A model generated the notes under the pieces. The model did not search any database and was not told the origin of the DNA. It was given only the letters and a program-made list of their open reading frames with translations. The position numbers were made by a program, and so were the translations under genes. Shown here in pieces: positions 16,865 to 24,771 of a DNA stretch of 64,000 nucleotides (position 1 is the first letter of the stretch; each line of letters starts with the position of its first letter). Source of the stretch: Rhizobium croatiense (lineage in GTDB: Bacteria > Pseudomonadota > Alphaproteobacteria > Rhizobiales > Rhizobiaceae). The DNA is taken from positions 55,241 through 119,240 of the forward strand of contig NZ_JAILYJ010000019.1 of the NCBI RefSeq assembly GCF_019793465.1, given 5' to 3'.

Positions 16865-18187
16865 TCAGAGTGCGCCTACCTCAACTTTAGAGCCGTCGAA
16901 GAAGCGCGACAGGCGGAAGGGTGTGGGATCAACGCAAGGTTTGTCGTTAGCAACAAGGTCCGCGGCCAAGCGACCGATGCCTGGGCCAATGCCGAAGCCG
17001 TGGCCGGAGCCGCCGGCCGCCAGATAAAGGCCCTTCACGTGATCGGACGCCGAGATGACCGGCACCGCGTCAGGTGTGCAGTCCACATACGCGCCCCAAC
17101 TGTCTGCGATTTCGACACCTTTAAGCGCCGGAAACTGCTCGGTGACGCCCTTGAGAATGGCCGCGATCGTCCGGCGGCTGGGCCTGGGGTCGAGAACCCG
17201 CATCCGCTCGAACGGTGACATGGTATCCTTGGTCCAGCTCGCCAGCGCTTCGGGTCCATGGAACATAGATCTGCCGACGCCGATCTGAACCGCTTTCAGT
17301 CGCTTCAGAAACATCGGCATGAACCAGCGTGCATATCGGATACCTTGCGGCGTGATATCCAGTGTCGCCCTGCCGCTGATCGCAAGCGTATAACTGCCAT
17401 CCAATCTGCGGGTCAGCGAGCACTCTGGCGTATAGATCGCCTCGCCGAGACTGGCTGTAGGGCGCGTCCGAATTGCAGTCTGGCGCACGCTTGCCTGCGG
17501 GAACTGCACGCCGTACTGGCGGCAGAACATCGAAGCCCATGCACCGCCGGCGTTCAGAACGGTCTGCGACCTGATGATACCTTTTTCGGTGACCACTCCA
17601 GCAACTGCACCATTGACGATATCGAGGCCTCGTGCTGCACACTCCTGGTGGATGGTCGCGCCAAATTTGCGGGCGCCGCTCGCGATCGTCGGCGCGGCAA
17701 TGGCCGGTTCGCCTTTGCCATCATCGACTGAATAGACGCCGCCGAGCCAGCGGCGGCCTTGTGCCGGAATTCGGTCGTGCGCTTCGTGGGCAGTTAGCAT
17801 CTTGGTGTTGACATCGAATTGCCGGGCGATGTCAAGCCATTGTTCCCATTCCGCAAGCTGCTTAGGATTGTCCGTGGCGTAGAACAGACCGCATCGGCGG
17901 AAGCCGACGTCCTCGTCGATTTTGGCGGCAAACTGTTCCCACGCCTGCATGGAAATTCCCGAGAGTGGCAGTTCGCGCTGATCCCGGTTCTGCCGGCGGC
18001 ACCAGCCCCAGTTTCTGCTGGACTGCTCACCGCCGATATAGCCCTTCTCGACCAAAGCAACCGAGCGCCCTCGCTCCGCGAGAAAAAATGCCGCCGAGGC
18101 CCCGACGATGCCGCCGCCGATGACGACGACGTCCGCCTTGGCGGGTAGCTCTTGATCGCTCTCTATACGTTTGATGAGTGGTGACAT
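16865..18187 (-). CDS. DAO-type FAD-dependent amine/D-amino-acid oxidoreductase (440 aa)
   Basis: Flavoprotein of the DAO superfamily (glycine/sarcosine oxidase, D-amino-acid dehydrogenase). The FAD dinucleotide loop VVVIGGGIVGAS is near residues 20-31, EKGYIGGEQSSRNWGWCRR is a family-specific segment, and the C-terminal FAD contact is SGHGFGIGPGIGRL. The start is the ATG at 18187; earlier in-frame sequence belongs to the RidA coding region. It lies 19 bp after ridA and is probably last in the minus-strand operon. Strongly similar to 30215-31549 and more distantly to 35690-36967. It makes an imine from an amine, which fits the adjacent RidA imine deaminase. The substrate is unknown. Confidence 0.85.
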   Translation of the reverse strand: MSPLIKRIESDQELPAKADVVVIGGGIVGASAAFFLAERGRSVALVEKGYIGGEQSSRNWGWCRRQNRDQRELPLSGISMQAWEQFAAKIDEDVGFRRCGLFYATDNPKQLAEWEQWLDIARQFDVNTKMLTAHEAHDRIPAQGRRWLGGVYSVDDGKGEPAIAAPTIASGARKFGATIHQECAARGLDIVNGAVAGVVTEKGIIRSQTVLNAGGAWASMFCRQYGVQFPQASVRQTAIRTRPTASLGEAIYTPECSLTRRLDGSYTLAISGRATLDITPQGIRYARWFMPMFLKRLKAVQIGVGRSMFHGPEALASWTKDTMSPFERMRVLDPRPSRRTIAAILKGVTEQFPALKGVEIADSWGAYVDCTPDAVPVISASDHVKGLYLAAGGSGHGFGIGPGIGRLAADLVANDKPCVDPTPFRLSRFFDGSKVEVGAL

Positions 18188-18206
18188 CGAGGCTGACCTG
18201 AACTGA

Positions 18207-18632
18207 TTAGTTGGAGCTGTTTGCTGCTTGCCGGGCAGTGGCATCAGGCGGGAGCACGGCGATCGCGTCGACTTCGACAAGATAGCCGTAGTGGAGCTCG
18301 GCCACTGGAACCACGGTGCGCGCCGGGCGCGCCTCTCCCAGCCGTGCCGCATAGACCTGGTTGAAGCCGGGCCAATTGACGACGCCGACGATATAGGCCG
18401 TCACCCTGACGAGATCGCTCGGGGTAGCGCCTGCGGCTTCCAGGACCGCCAGCATGTTGTCGATGGCCTGTCCGGCCTGCCCAGCGAAACTATCGTCGGG
18501 AAGGGGCGCTCCATCGGGTCGGATCGGGAGCTGCCCCGATATATAGAGATGCTGACCGGCTAGCTTCGCCTGGACATAATGACCTGCAGGGCTGGGCGCA
18601 CTATCGGTATTTACGGTTGTCAAGTGTAACAT
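18207..18632 (-). CDS. ridA: RidA/YjgF-family reactive imine deaminase (141 aa)
   Basis: Small trimeric RidA-fold protein that hydrolyses enamine/imine intermediates released by PLP and flavin enzymes. QHLYISGQLPIRPDG, VRVTAYIV and a PARTVVPVAELHYGYLVEVD stretch carry the family layout, including the substrate-binding arginine in the PART segment. The ATG at 18632 overlaps the stop of the DSD1-type gene (TGATG), so the two are translationally coupled. It sits between a PLP enzyme and a DAO flavoenzyme, both imine sources, so local clean-up is the natural role. Family certain; partner assignment inferred. Confidence 0.92.
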   Translation of the reverse strand: MLHLTTVNTDSAPSPAGHYVQAKLAGQHLYISGQLPIRPDGAPLPDDSFAGQAGQAIDNMLAVLEAAGATPSDLVRVTAYIVGVVNWPGFNQVYAARLGEARPARTVVPVAELHYGYLVEVDAIAVLPPDATARQAANSSN

Positions 18633-19810
18633 CACCAGCCTCCGAAGCGTGGCCAGCAGGCCTCAACGGCGTGCGACTGACCTTGGACAAGATGATAGGC
18701 TTGGTGCTGCGCCGCCGTCGCACAGGCATGGTTCGGCAGGATCCGCACGCGGTCTCCGACCCTCAGATCGGGCAGGCGAGCGTCCGACCCGGGCCGGACG
18801 GCGATAATGCCATGCTCCTGGTTGGCATCGGCAACGATGATGTCACGATAGATGTCGCCTTGGATGTTACAGACGAGGCCATATCCCTGGTCGACGGCTT
18901 GTTTGCTCGTGCCACGATCCCGCGACAGCGACATCCATCCCGCATCGGTTATGATCCAGCCTTTTTCCCGCTGATGCCCGATCACCGTTGCAAGAACGCT
19001 GAGCGCAATGTCGTCGACCTGGCAGACTCCGATCCCCGCCATCACGAGATCGAAGAATACGAACACGCCTGCACGGACTTCGGTCACTCCAGTAAGATCC
19101 TGCGCGTGATGGGCCGTCGGCGTCGAACCGACGCTGACGACGGGGCAGGGTAGCCCGGCACCGCGCAGAAGTTGCGCCGCTCCCACAACGGCCGCTCGCT
19201 CGGCTTCCGCATAGCGCTGCTGTGCCTCGGCCCCCCCACCCTTGTAGCTGTCGCCGGCATGAGTCAGAACGCCACGCAACTCCGCACCTGCCGCCAGCGC
19301 CTGCCCGATCTCCAGCAACCGGGCGTGATTGGCGGGCACAACACCCGAGCGGTGGCCGTCGCAATCGATCTCGATCATGGCTGGAATCCGCATTCCGGAC
19401 TTTCTGGATGCCTCGGCAACCGCGAGCGCCTGCTCGACGGTATCCAGTATGACGACGATGTCGACGCCCTTGGCGCGCAGTTCGACGACGCGCGCGAGCT
19501 TTGCCGGGGCGATGCCGACCGCATAGATCATGTCGCGAAGACCATGGGTCGCGAATTGCTCAGCTTCCTTCAGCGTGGAGATTGTCGCAGGCCCTTCAGG
19601 GGCAATCATGACCCGCCGCGCGACGTCAATCGACTTTGCCGTCTTCAGATGCGGTCGTAGCGACACGCCCAGACCATCGAGCCGGTTCCTAAGCCGCGTG
19701 ATATTTCGGTCCATCCGGTCCGCATCCAGAACCAGGCAGGGCGTTTCTAACGCCTCAAGAGTAGTCGCGGCCGCCAAGCGTGCGGAGGGGTCGAACGTCG
19801 CTAGATCCAT
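18632..19810 (-). CDS. DSD1-family PLP enzyme (D-threonine/hydroxyaspartate aldolase or D-serine dehydratase type, 392 aa)
   Basis: Fold-type III (alanine-racemase-like) PLP enzyme. The cofactor lysine is in LRPHLKTAKS (about K56), and the C-terminal metal site NHACATAA is the His-x-Cys zinc or manganese motif of DSD1, D-threonine aldolases and 3-hydroxyaspartate aldolase (BhcC). LTHAGDSY and VSVGSTPT form the phosphate-binding region. The start chosen is the ATG at 19810, with GGAG nine bases upstream; a TTG at 19825 overlaps that site. It is coupled to ridA downstream. Which beta-hydroxy-D-amino acid is used, and whether by dehydration or retro-aldol cleavage, cannot be told from sequence. 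Residue release as imine would explain RidA. Confidence 0.82.
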   Translation of the reverse strand: MDLATFDPSARLAAATTLEALETPCLVLDADRMDRNITRLRNRLDGLGVSLRPHLKTAKSIDVARRVMIAPEGPATISTLKEAEQFATHGLRDMIYAVGIAPAKLARVVELRAKGVDIVVILDTVEQALAVAEASRKSGMRIPAMIEIDCDGHRSGVVPANHARLLEIGQALAAGAELRGVLTHAGDSYKGGGAEAQQRYAEAERAAVVGAAQLLRGAGLPCPVVSVGSTPTAHHAQDLTGVTEVRAGVFVFFDLVMAGIGVCQVDDIALSVLATVIGHQREKGWIITDAGWMSLSRDRGTSKQAVDQGYGLVCNIQGDIYRDIIVADANQEHGIIAVRPGSDARLPDLRVGDRVRILPNHACATAAQHQAYHLVQGQSHAVEACWPRFGGW

Positions 19811-19888
19811 GTGTCTGGTCTCCAAATTCGAAATTCACCTTGTCGCCAATCCGTAAAGATAGCAATTAATGGTCGGTGAAGGTTCGAT

Positions 19889-20617
19889 TTAGTTGGATAT
19901 TAATGCTGACCGTGCGACATCACCCGCATCAGCCTGAATTCGCTTGAGCACGTCGATTTCCGTCTCGATTTCCAGCCGCAGATTGGGACTGCCGGAAAAT
20001 GCGCCGTTGAAAGCAGCGGTTCCGATGGTAAACCCTGCCGCGCCAGATCGCACTACGGCTGCCATCCTTTCCGGGCTGTCGATCGAGCCGGCAACCACCA
20101 CGGGCTTGCCGATGGCCCCACATACGCGCGTTATCAGCGCCTCGACATCGCCGTCGAAACGATAAGCGAGCAGATCGAGACCGCTGACACCCTCGATCGC
20201 CGTCAACTGCCGGGCACTGTCAACGATCGTTTCGATCGTCCCTTCGAGCTTGCTCGGATGGCCGACGATCTTGCCAGGGAACGGATAGTACCGGATGTTC
20301 TTCCCGGCGATGACCGGCAGAACGACGTTCGGCCGGGTTCCACCCATCAGGATGTCGACGCCAAGGTCCACCGCGGCTTGCGCGGATCGTCGCTCGCTCT
20401 CCTCGTCAAGGCTTACAACCTCGAGATAGAGACTCGCACCCGCCGCTTTGACTGCTGAAGCGAGGACCAGAAGTTTATCGAACGGCAATCCAATATCCTT
20501 GAACCCCACATGCTTGATGCCGGCGGCAAGCACATCTTTGAGGCGCTCGGCCGCGTCGGCAACGGTGCGATCCTGATTGGTGAGCATAAAAATGAAGATG
20601 GGAGAATTTTGGGGCAT
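19889..20617 (-). CDS. TIM-barrel protein of an acid-sugar operon, function unassigned (242 aa)
   Basis: The sequence has the rhythm of a beta/alpha barrel, with phosphate-binding-like ends VVAGSIDSPERMAAVVRSGA and GFTIGTAAFNG near the C-terminus, as in HisA/TrpF-like and phosphate-sugar enzymes. The segment KHVGFKDIGLP may supply catalytic residues. The start is the ATG at 20617: TAGGAG lies eight bases upstream, and the GTG at 20626 falls inside that site. It is 11 bp after the PdxA2-like gene, so it should act on the DUF1537/PdxA2 route, perhaps on the triose or keto-acid phosphate product. I do not recognise a named family and give no reaction. Confidence 0.7.
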   Translation of the reverse strand: MPQNSPIFIFMLTNQDRTVADAAERLKDVLAAGIKHVGFKDIGLPFDKLLVLASAVKAAGASLYLEVVSLDEESERRSAQAAVDLGVDILMGGTRPNVVLPVIAGKNIRYYPFPGKIVGHPSKLEGTIETIVDSARQLTAIEGVSGLDLLAYRFDGDVEALITRVCGAIGKPVVVAGSIDSPERMAAVVRSGAAGFTIGTAAFNGAFSGSPNLRLEIETEIDVLKRIQADAGDVARSALISN

Positions 20618-20628
20618 CGAAAGCACTC

Positions 20629-21603
20629 CTAGAATGCGTTGAGAAGCAGCGCCTGATCGAAGGCGTAGCGAAGAGAGGAATGATCGGCCTTACCCTGGCC
20701 GGCGATGTCGAATGCCGTACCGTGATCGACGCTCGTACGGATGAAAGGCAAACCGATAGTGACGTTGACGCCGTTGTCGATACCGAGATACTTGACCGGG
20801 ATGAGGCCCTGATCGTGATATTGCGCGACGACGATATCGAACTCCCCCCTGCGAGCGCGCATGAAAATCGTGTCTCCGGGCCAGGGACCGGACGCGTCTA
20901 TTCCGACGTGCTGAGCCCGGCTGATTGCGGGCGCGATGATGTCCAGATCTTCGCGTCCGAACATACCATTTTCACCGGCATGGGGATTGAGGCCGGCCAC
21001 CGCAACGCGCGGAGATGCAATCCCATAAGCCTTACCTGCCCGGTGCGCCAATTCGATCGTTCGGAAAACTGAATCCTCTGTCACGAGGTCGATGGCATCG
21101 CGCAATGATACGTGGATCGTGACCAGAATGACGCGCAGTTCGTCGTTCGCGAGCATCATTGCAAACTTGTCGGTCCCCGTCCGCTCAGCAAGGATTTCCG
21201 TATGGCCGGGATAATGGAGCCCACCTTGCTTCATCGCCTCCTTGTTGATCGGCGCGGTGACGATTGCTCCGATGTTTCCTGCCAGCGCTTCGTCGATCGC
21301 CCGTGCGACATAGTCGTAGCTGGCACGCCCGGCCCGAGCGTCCACCTGACCGATGGGCAAATCGTCCGGCAGATGCGAGACGTTGAGAACGGCTATGAGT
21401 CCGCTGTCTGGCAGAGCGTTATCGACTGACGCGATGGGCTGCACCTGCAGGGCAAGATTAAGGGCCCGGACCGCTCGCTCCATTACCTTGGCGTCACCGA
21501 TCACTACTGCTTGTTCCGGCAGCCCATCCGCGAAAACACGGGCGATAATTTCCGGGCCGATCCCGCAGGGATCGCCCATGGTTATTCCAATAGGCTTCTT
21601 CAT
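20629..21603 (-). CDS. pdxA2: PdxA2-type 4-phospho-acid-sugar dehydrogenase (324 aa)
   Basis: Member of the PdxA family: NAD- and metal-dependent oxidation of a 4-phosphorylated 3-hydroxy acid with decarboxylation. Visible elements are ITMGDPCGIGPEI at the N-terminus, the metal histidine in HYPGHTEIL, GLNPHAGENGMFG with a second metal ligand, PGDTIFMRA, and YHDQGLIPVKYLG near the C-terminus. It overlaps the DUF1537 kinase stop by ATGA. In characterised clusters a DUF1537 kinase plus PdxA2 converts D-threonate or D-erythronate to dihydroxyacetone phosphate, and that is the likely role here. The biosynthetic pyridoxine enzyme is less likely given the neighbours. Confidence 0.88.
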   Translation of the reverse strand: MKKPIGITMGDPCGIGPEIIARVFADGLPEQAVVIGDAKVMERAVRALNLALQVQPIASVDNALPDSGLIAVLNVSHLPDDLPIGQVDARAGRASYDYVARAIDEALAGNIGAIVTAPINKEAMKQGGLHYPGHTEILAERTGTDKFAMMLANDELRVILVTIHVSLRDAIDLVTEDSVFRTIELAHRAGKAYGIASPRVAVAGLNPHAGENGMFGREDLDIIAPAISRAQHVGIDASGPWPGDTIFMRARRGEFDIVVAQYHDQGLIPVKYLGIDNGVNVTIGLPFIRTSVDHGTAFDIAGQGKADHSSLRYAFDQALLLNAF

Positions 21604-22811
21604 TTCTTATCTCCAAGCCAGAGGCCCCGAAGCAACTCGGCTGATTTCACCAGGATACGCGGCGAACCGAAGCCGCCCGCCTTTGTGATAATGTGAATGG
21701 GATGCGGTCCCGTGGTGCGGCCGACCGGAATTCCAGGCTCGACCTCGCTCAGGAGTTCAAGTGAACTGATCTCAAGTTCGCTCAACACGCATTCGGCAGT
21801 GTCACCGCCCGTGAGGAAAAGCCCGGTAACGGGGTGACTCCCCATTACTGCCCGCACAGCCTGGCCAAGAGCGGTTGCGATGGCCCGAGGATTGGCTGAC
21901 GCACTTCCTTCTGAGGTGGTTAGAATAATGTCGCCGCCGGATCCAAATCGGCTGTACTCCGCAGCGGCTCGTTCGGCAGCGAGAGCGGGGGAGCGAGACG
22001 CCACCTCCGAGTTGATGATGATCTGCCGGGCGTTGCCGGTGCTTATCAGTGTTGAGCATTGCTCGCGGCTCTGCGGATTCACGCTGCCGATGACAAAGAG
22101 ATTGACAGATGTCGTGACCGTGGACGGTGCGATTTCACCACCCCGGCCTACATAATCCGCCAGCGCGATCGCCAGGCCCGGAGATCCACACCACAGGATG
22201 GACTTTGGATCGGCCGCCGATTTCACCAGCAGTGCCAAGTCTTCTTGCATAGTCGCATCGGCGATCAGCAACTTTCTGCCATCGGCGACAAGTTCACCGG
22301 ATCTCAATGCCCGCAGGTCCGCAAGCGTGACATAACCCACTTCTGCCTCGGGGATGTCTCGAAAAAGGGAGCGAAGATGGGAGTCCGTTATGGGGTGTAG
22401 CGGGTCCTTGGCGAATTCGGTTTGCTCCAACGGCACGCCACGAAGAAGCTGCCGCCCGCCTTCAGTGGTTCTTCCACCGGCGGGGAAAGCCGGAGCGACG
22501 ATTGCGATCGCCCGACCGGAAGCCGCGAGCGCGGCAGTTATCTCAACTCCAACGTGGCCGCGAATGGTGGAATCAACGGTATTGTAAAGGATATCCGCGT
22601 ACGCAAGGCTTCTCGCCGCCGTCCTCGCCCGATCGGCAGCGTCTTCAGCCGATGCGGTGCGGCTTGCCTTGTTCACCGATATGATCGACACGTTTTCCGG
22701 TGACGTCTGCCGGTAGTCGGTGAAAACCAGGCATCTGTGCCCCATGCTCACGAATGGCCCAGCGCCATCCGTTGCACTCGTGAGATCATCAGCTAGGATT
22801 CCTACTTTCAA
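21600..22811 (-). CDS. Four-carbon acid sugar kinase, DUF1537 family (403 aa)
   Basis: Phosphorylates a four-carbon sugar acid such as D-threonate or erythronate at the 4-position. The N-terminal KVGILADDLTSATDGAG carries the conserved ADDLT substrate motif. The C-terminal nucleotide domain has LFLTGGDTAECVL and a PGIPVGRTTGP segment, ending KAGGFGSP. The start is a TTG at 22811, supported by AGGA eight bases upstream and by the standard family N-terminus; there is no earlier ATG in frame. It is the first gene of the minus-strand operon kinase - PdxA2 - TIM barrel - DSD1 - RidA - DAO. A LysR gene is divergent 108 bp away and is the probable regulator. Confidence 0.9.
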   Translation of the reverse strand: MKVGILADDLTSATDGAGPFVSMGHRCLVFTDYRQTSPENVSIISVNKASRTASAEDAADRARTAARSLAYADILYNTVDSTIRGHVGVEITAALAASGRAIAIVAPAFPAGGRTTEGGRQLLRGVPLEQTEFAKDPLHPITDSHLRSLFRDIPEAEVGYVTLADLRALRSGELVADGRKLLIADATMQEDLALLVKSAADPKSILWCGSPGLAIALADYVGRGGEIAPSTVTTSVNLFVIGSVNPQSREQCSTLISTGNARQIIINSEVASRSPALAAERAAAEYSRFGSGGDIILTTSEGSASANPRAIATALGQAVRAVMGSHPVTGLFLTGGDTAECVLSELEISSLELLSEVEPGIPVGRTTGPHPIHIITKAGGFGSPRILVKSAELLRGLWLGDKK

Positions 22812-22919
22812 GGTCGCAGTCCTGTCGGCATTCGCTGTAACGACGAGGATATTAGCGCTATTGCCTTTGGCGGAAAAACGATCAATTCTGACAGAATTCA
22901 GTCACTTTAGCTCACAGAT

Positions 22920-23789
22920 ATGGCCCCACGATTCCCCTCTTTGTCCGCGCTCAGAGCCTTTGAAGCTGCCGCACGTCATTTGAATTTCGGGCGTGCCGGC
23001 AATGAACTGTTTGTCACGCACAGCGCCGTCAGCAAGCAAATCCGCTTGCTCGAGGAAGAGCTTGGCGTAACCCTTTTTGAAAGAAGAAACAGAGCCGTTT
23101 TCCTCACCGCAGCGGGGCGACGCCTGCTTGGCACGATGAGTGAGGTGTTCCGCCAGATCAGCGATTGCTGCGACGAAATTAAGCGTGGAGGTTCGGCACC
23201 GCTGGTGGTCTCATGTGAACCGACCTTTACGCAGCGCTGGCTGATCCCGCGCCTTCCGCAATTCAATGCACTTCATCCTGACATCGAAGTTCACGTACTG
23301 GCCGCTGGCGGTCCTGTGAGCTTCGACAGAAGTCACATCGATTTGGCACTACGGAGGAGCGATTTTAGCTGGTCGCCGGAGCTCTTTGTGGAAACGGTGG
23401 TCGAAGAACGTGTCGGACCAGTATGTGCGCCGCGCCTGCTGGTTGCCGGCGGAGATGACATCCTCTCCTTGCCTCGAATTCATTCGGCAACGCGTAGAGA
23501 TGCATGGGCAAGGTATCTGGCGGACAACCGGATCGGAGATCCAAATCCACCCGGTAGTCACGTGTTCGAACATTTCTATCTGAGCATCGAGGCTGCAATC
23601 GCTGGATTAGGCGCCGCGATCGGCCCCGAGCCGTTGGTAGCCGACGCTGTCGAAAGCGGGCAACTCGTGGCGCCACGAGGATTCTCCAGCAACGGCTATA
23701 GTTACATCCTCTTGAGCCGCCTTGCTTTTGAGGGGGATGCCAGAAAGCGAGACTTCCTAACGTGGCTACGGGGGCAGTTTGGCTCCTGA
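22920..23789 (+). CDS. LysR-family transcriptional regulator, GcvA-like (289 aa)
   Basis: The winged helix is residues 1-60 (PSLSALRAFEAAARHLNFGR, then HSAVSKQIRLLEEELG), followed by a periplasmic-binding-like effector domain from about residue 95. The N-terminus is of the GcvA/AmpR type. It is divergent from the DUF1537 kinase gene with a 108-bp shared promoter region, the standard layout for a LysR activator controlling its neighbour. The inducer is probably a sugar acid or phosphate intermediate, by inference. Confidence 0.9.
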   Translation: MAPRFPSLSALRAFEAAARHLNFGRAGNELFVTHSAVSKQIRLLEEELGVTLFERRNRAVFLTAAGRRLLGTMSEVFRQISDCCDEIKRGGSAPLVVSCEPTFTQRWLIPRLPQFNALHPDIEVHVLAAGGPVSFDRSHIDLALRRSDFSWSPELFVETVVEERVGPVCAPRLLVAGGDDILSLPRIHSATRRDAWARYLADNRIGDPNPPGSHVFEHFYLSIEAAIAGLGAAIGPEPLVADAVESGQLVAPRGFSSNGYSYILLSRLAFEGDARKRDFLTWLRGQFGS

Positions 23790-23886
23790 AGCGAGCGGTT
23801 CGACCGGCACCCTCCGCTTCGTCTGATTGTCGAGAGGATTAGATCAAGATAGCAGGCAATCGATACCAATCGCTCAGATCGCGTTC

Positions 23887-24555
23887 TCAGATGCTCGGTC
23901 CGAGTATGTTAGTTCTGGCGTCAATGATGTGGTCGTACATGTTTCGCTCAGCCTCTCTGCTGTCGCGATCCTTGATTGCGTCGAGGATCGCCTGATGGCT
24001 GACGATATAGGCCGTCATGCGCTCAGAGGTCAGCGATTGTTCCTTCATTTTCCCCCAAAGATTTCCGGCGCGCACAGCGTGAATGCCTTCATAGAGCGAG
24101 GCAAGAAGACCATTGCGCGCGGCTTGGACGATGATACGGTGAAAAACGGCGTCCCATTTCTCGAATTCGCCAAGAGATTCCGACGCGTTGCCTCGAGCGA
24201 TTGATTTCTGCATTTCTTCGACTTCCTGCCTGGTCGCTCGTAACGCTGCCAGCGCGGCGATCTTGGGCTCTATGATCAGCCTCGCCTCGAAAACTTCCGC
24301 CGGATAGGTGCGCAATGTGTTTCCTTCATTGCTGGACGGTGGTCGGAGGGCGCTGGAGCTCACGCCGCTGCCGGCGATAAAAGTCCCTCTGCCAACATGC
24401 CTGATAAGGCGGCCTTCCTTCTCTAACGAGCTTAGCATCCTTCTCAGGGCGGTACGCGGCAGCCCGAGCTTCAACGCCAGGTCACGCTCGGGAGGCAGTC
24501 GATCCCCAGGTTCCAGACCTTCCGCCTCAATGAAATCCTTCAACACGACGCTCAT
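23887..24555 (-). CDS. GntR-family regulator, FadR/FCD type (222 aa)
   Basis: The winged helix is residues 1-75 (EGLEPGDRLPPERDLALKLG, then LPRTALRRMLSSLEKEGRL) and the FCD effector domain follows to the end, with VFEARLIIEPKIAALAA and FHRIIVQAARN. GGAGGG precedes the ATG. It is divergent from the ABC importer operon and is its probable repressor. The shared region holds repeated ACCAAT sequences that could be its operator. Confidence 0.88.
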   Translation of the reverse strand: MSVVLKDFIEAEGLEPGDRLPPERDLALKLGLPRTALRRMLSSLEKEGRLIRHVGRGTFIAGSGVSSSALRPPSSNEGNTLRTYPAEVFEARLIIEPKIAALAALRATRQEVEEMQKSIARGNASESLGEFEKWDAVFHRIIVQAARNGLLASLYEGIHAVRAGNLWGKMKEQSLTSERMTAYIVSHQAILDAIKDRDSREAERNMYDHIIDARTNILGPSI

Positions 24556-24581
24556 GTGCCCTCCGATAAAAATTTTGCGAA

Positions 24582-24653
24582 ACCAATTTGATCTATATTG
24601 ACACCAATGGCAAGACCAATCTTATATTAATCGCAGAACCAACGCCGATTGGT
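24582..24653. promoter_or_regulatory. Iterated ACCAAT half-sites in the GntR/ABC divergent region
   Basis: ACCAAT occurs at 24582-24587, 24603-24608 and 24615-24620, a near copy ACCAAC lies at 24638-24643, and the inverted form ATTGGT at 24648-24653. Such clustering in 72 bases between a GntR repressor and its likely target operon suggests an operator. The assignment is by form only. Confidence 0.4.
24598..24628 (+). promoter_or_regulatory. Candidate sigma-70 promoter for the ABC importer operon
   Basis: A perfect -35 box TTGACA at 24598-24603 is followed, 19 bases on, by TATATT at 24623-24628. The spacing is long. Two ACCAAT half-sites fall between the boxes, as expected for repressor control. 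Confidence 0.4.
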
Positions 24654-24771
24654 AGCGAATGGCGCTGAAGTCCAGGAACATGCGGTGCACCGCTCGAGAG
24701 TTATGAGCAGCACCCATAAGCAGCGACAAAAACATCAATCAAGAAGCTGCTTAGACAAGGGAGATATAGCT

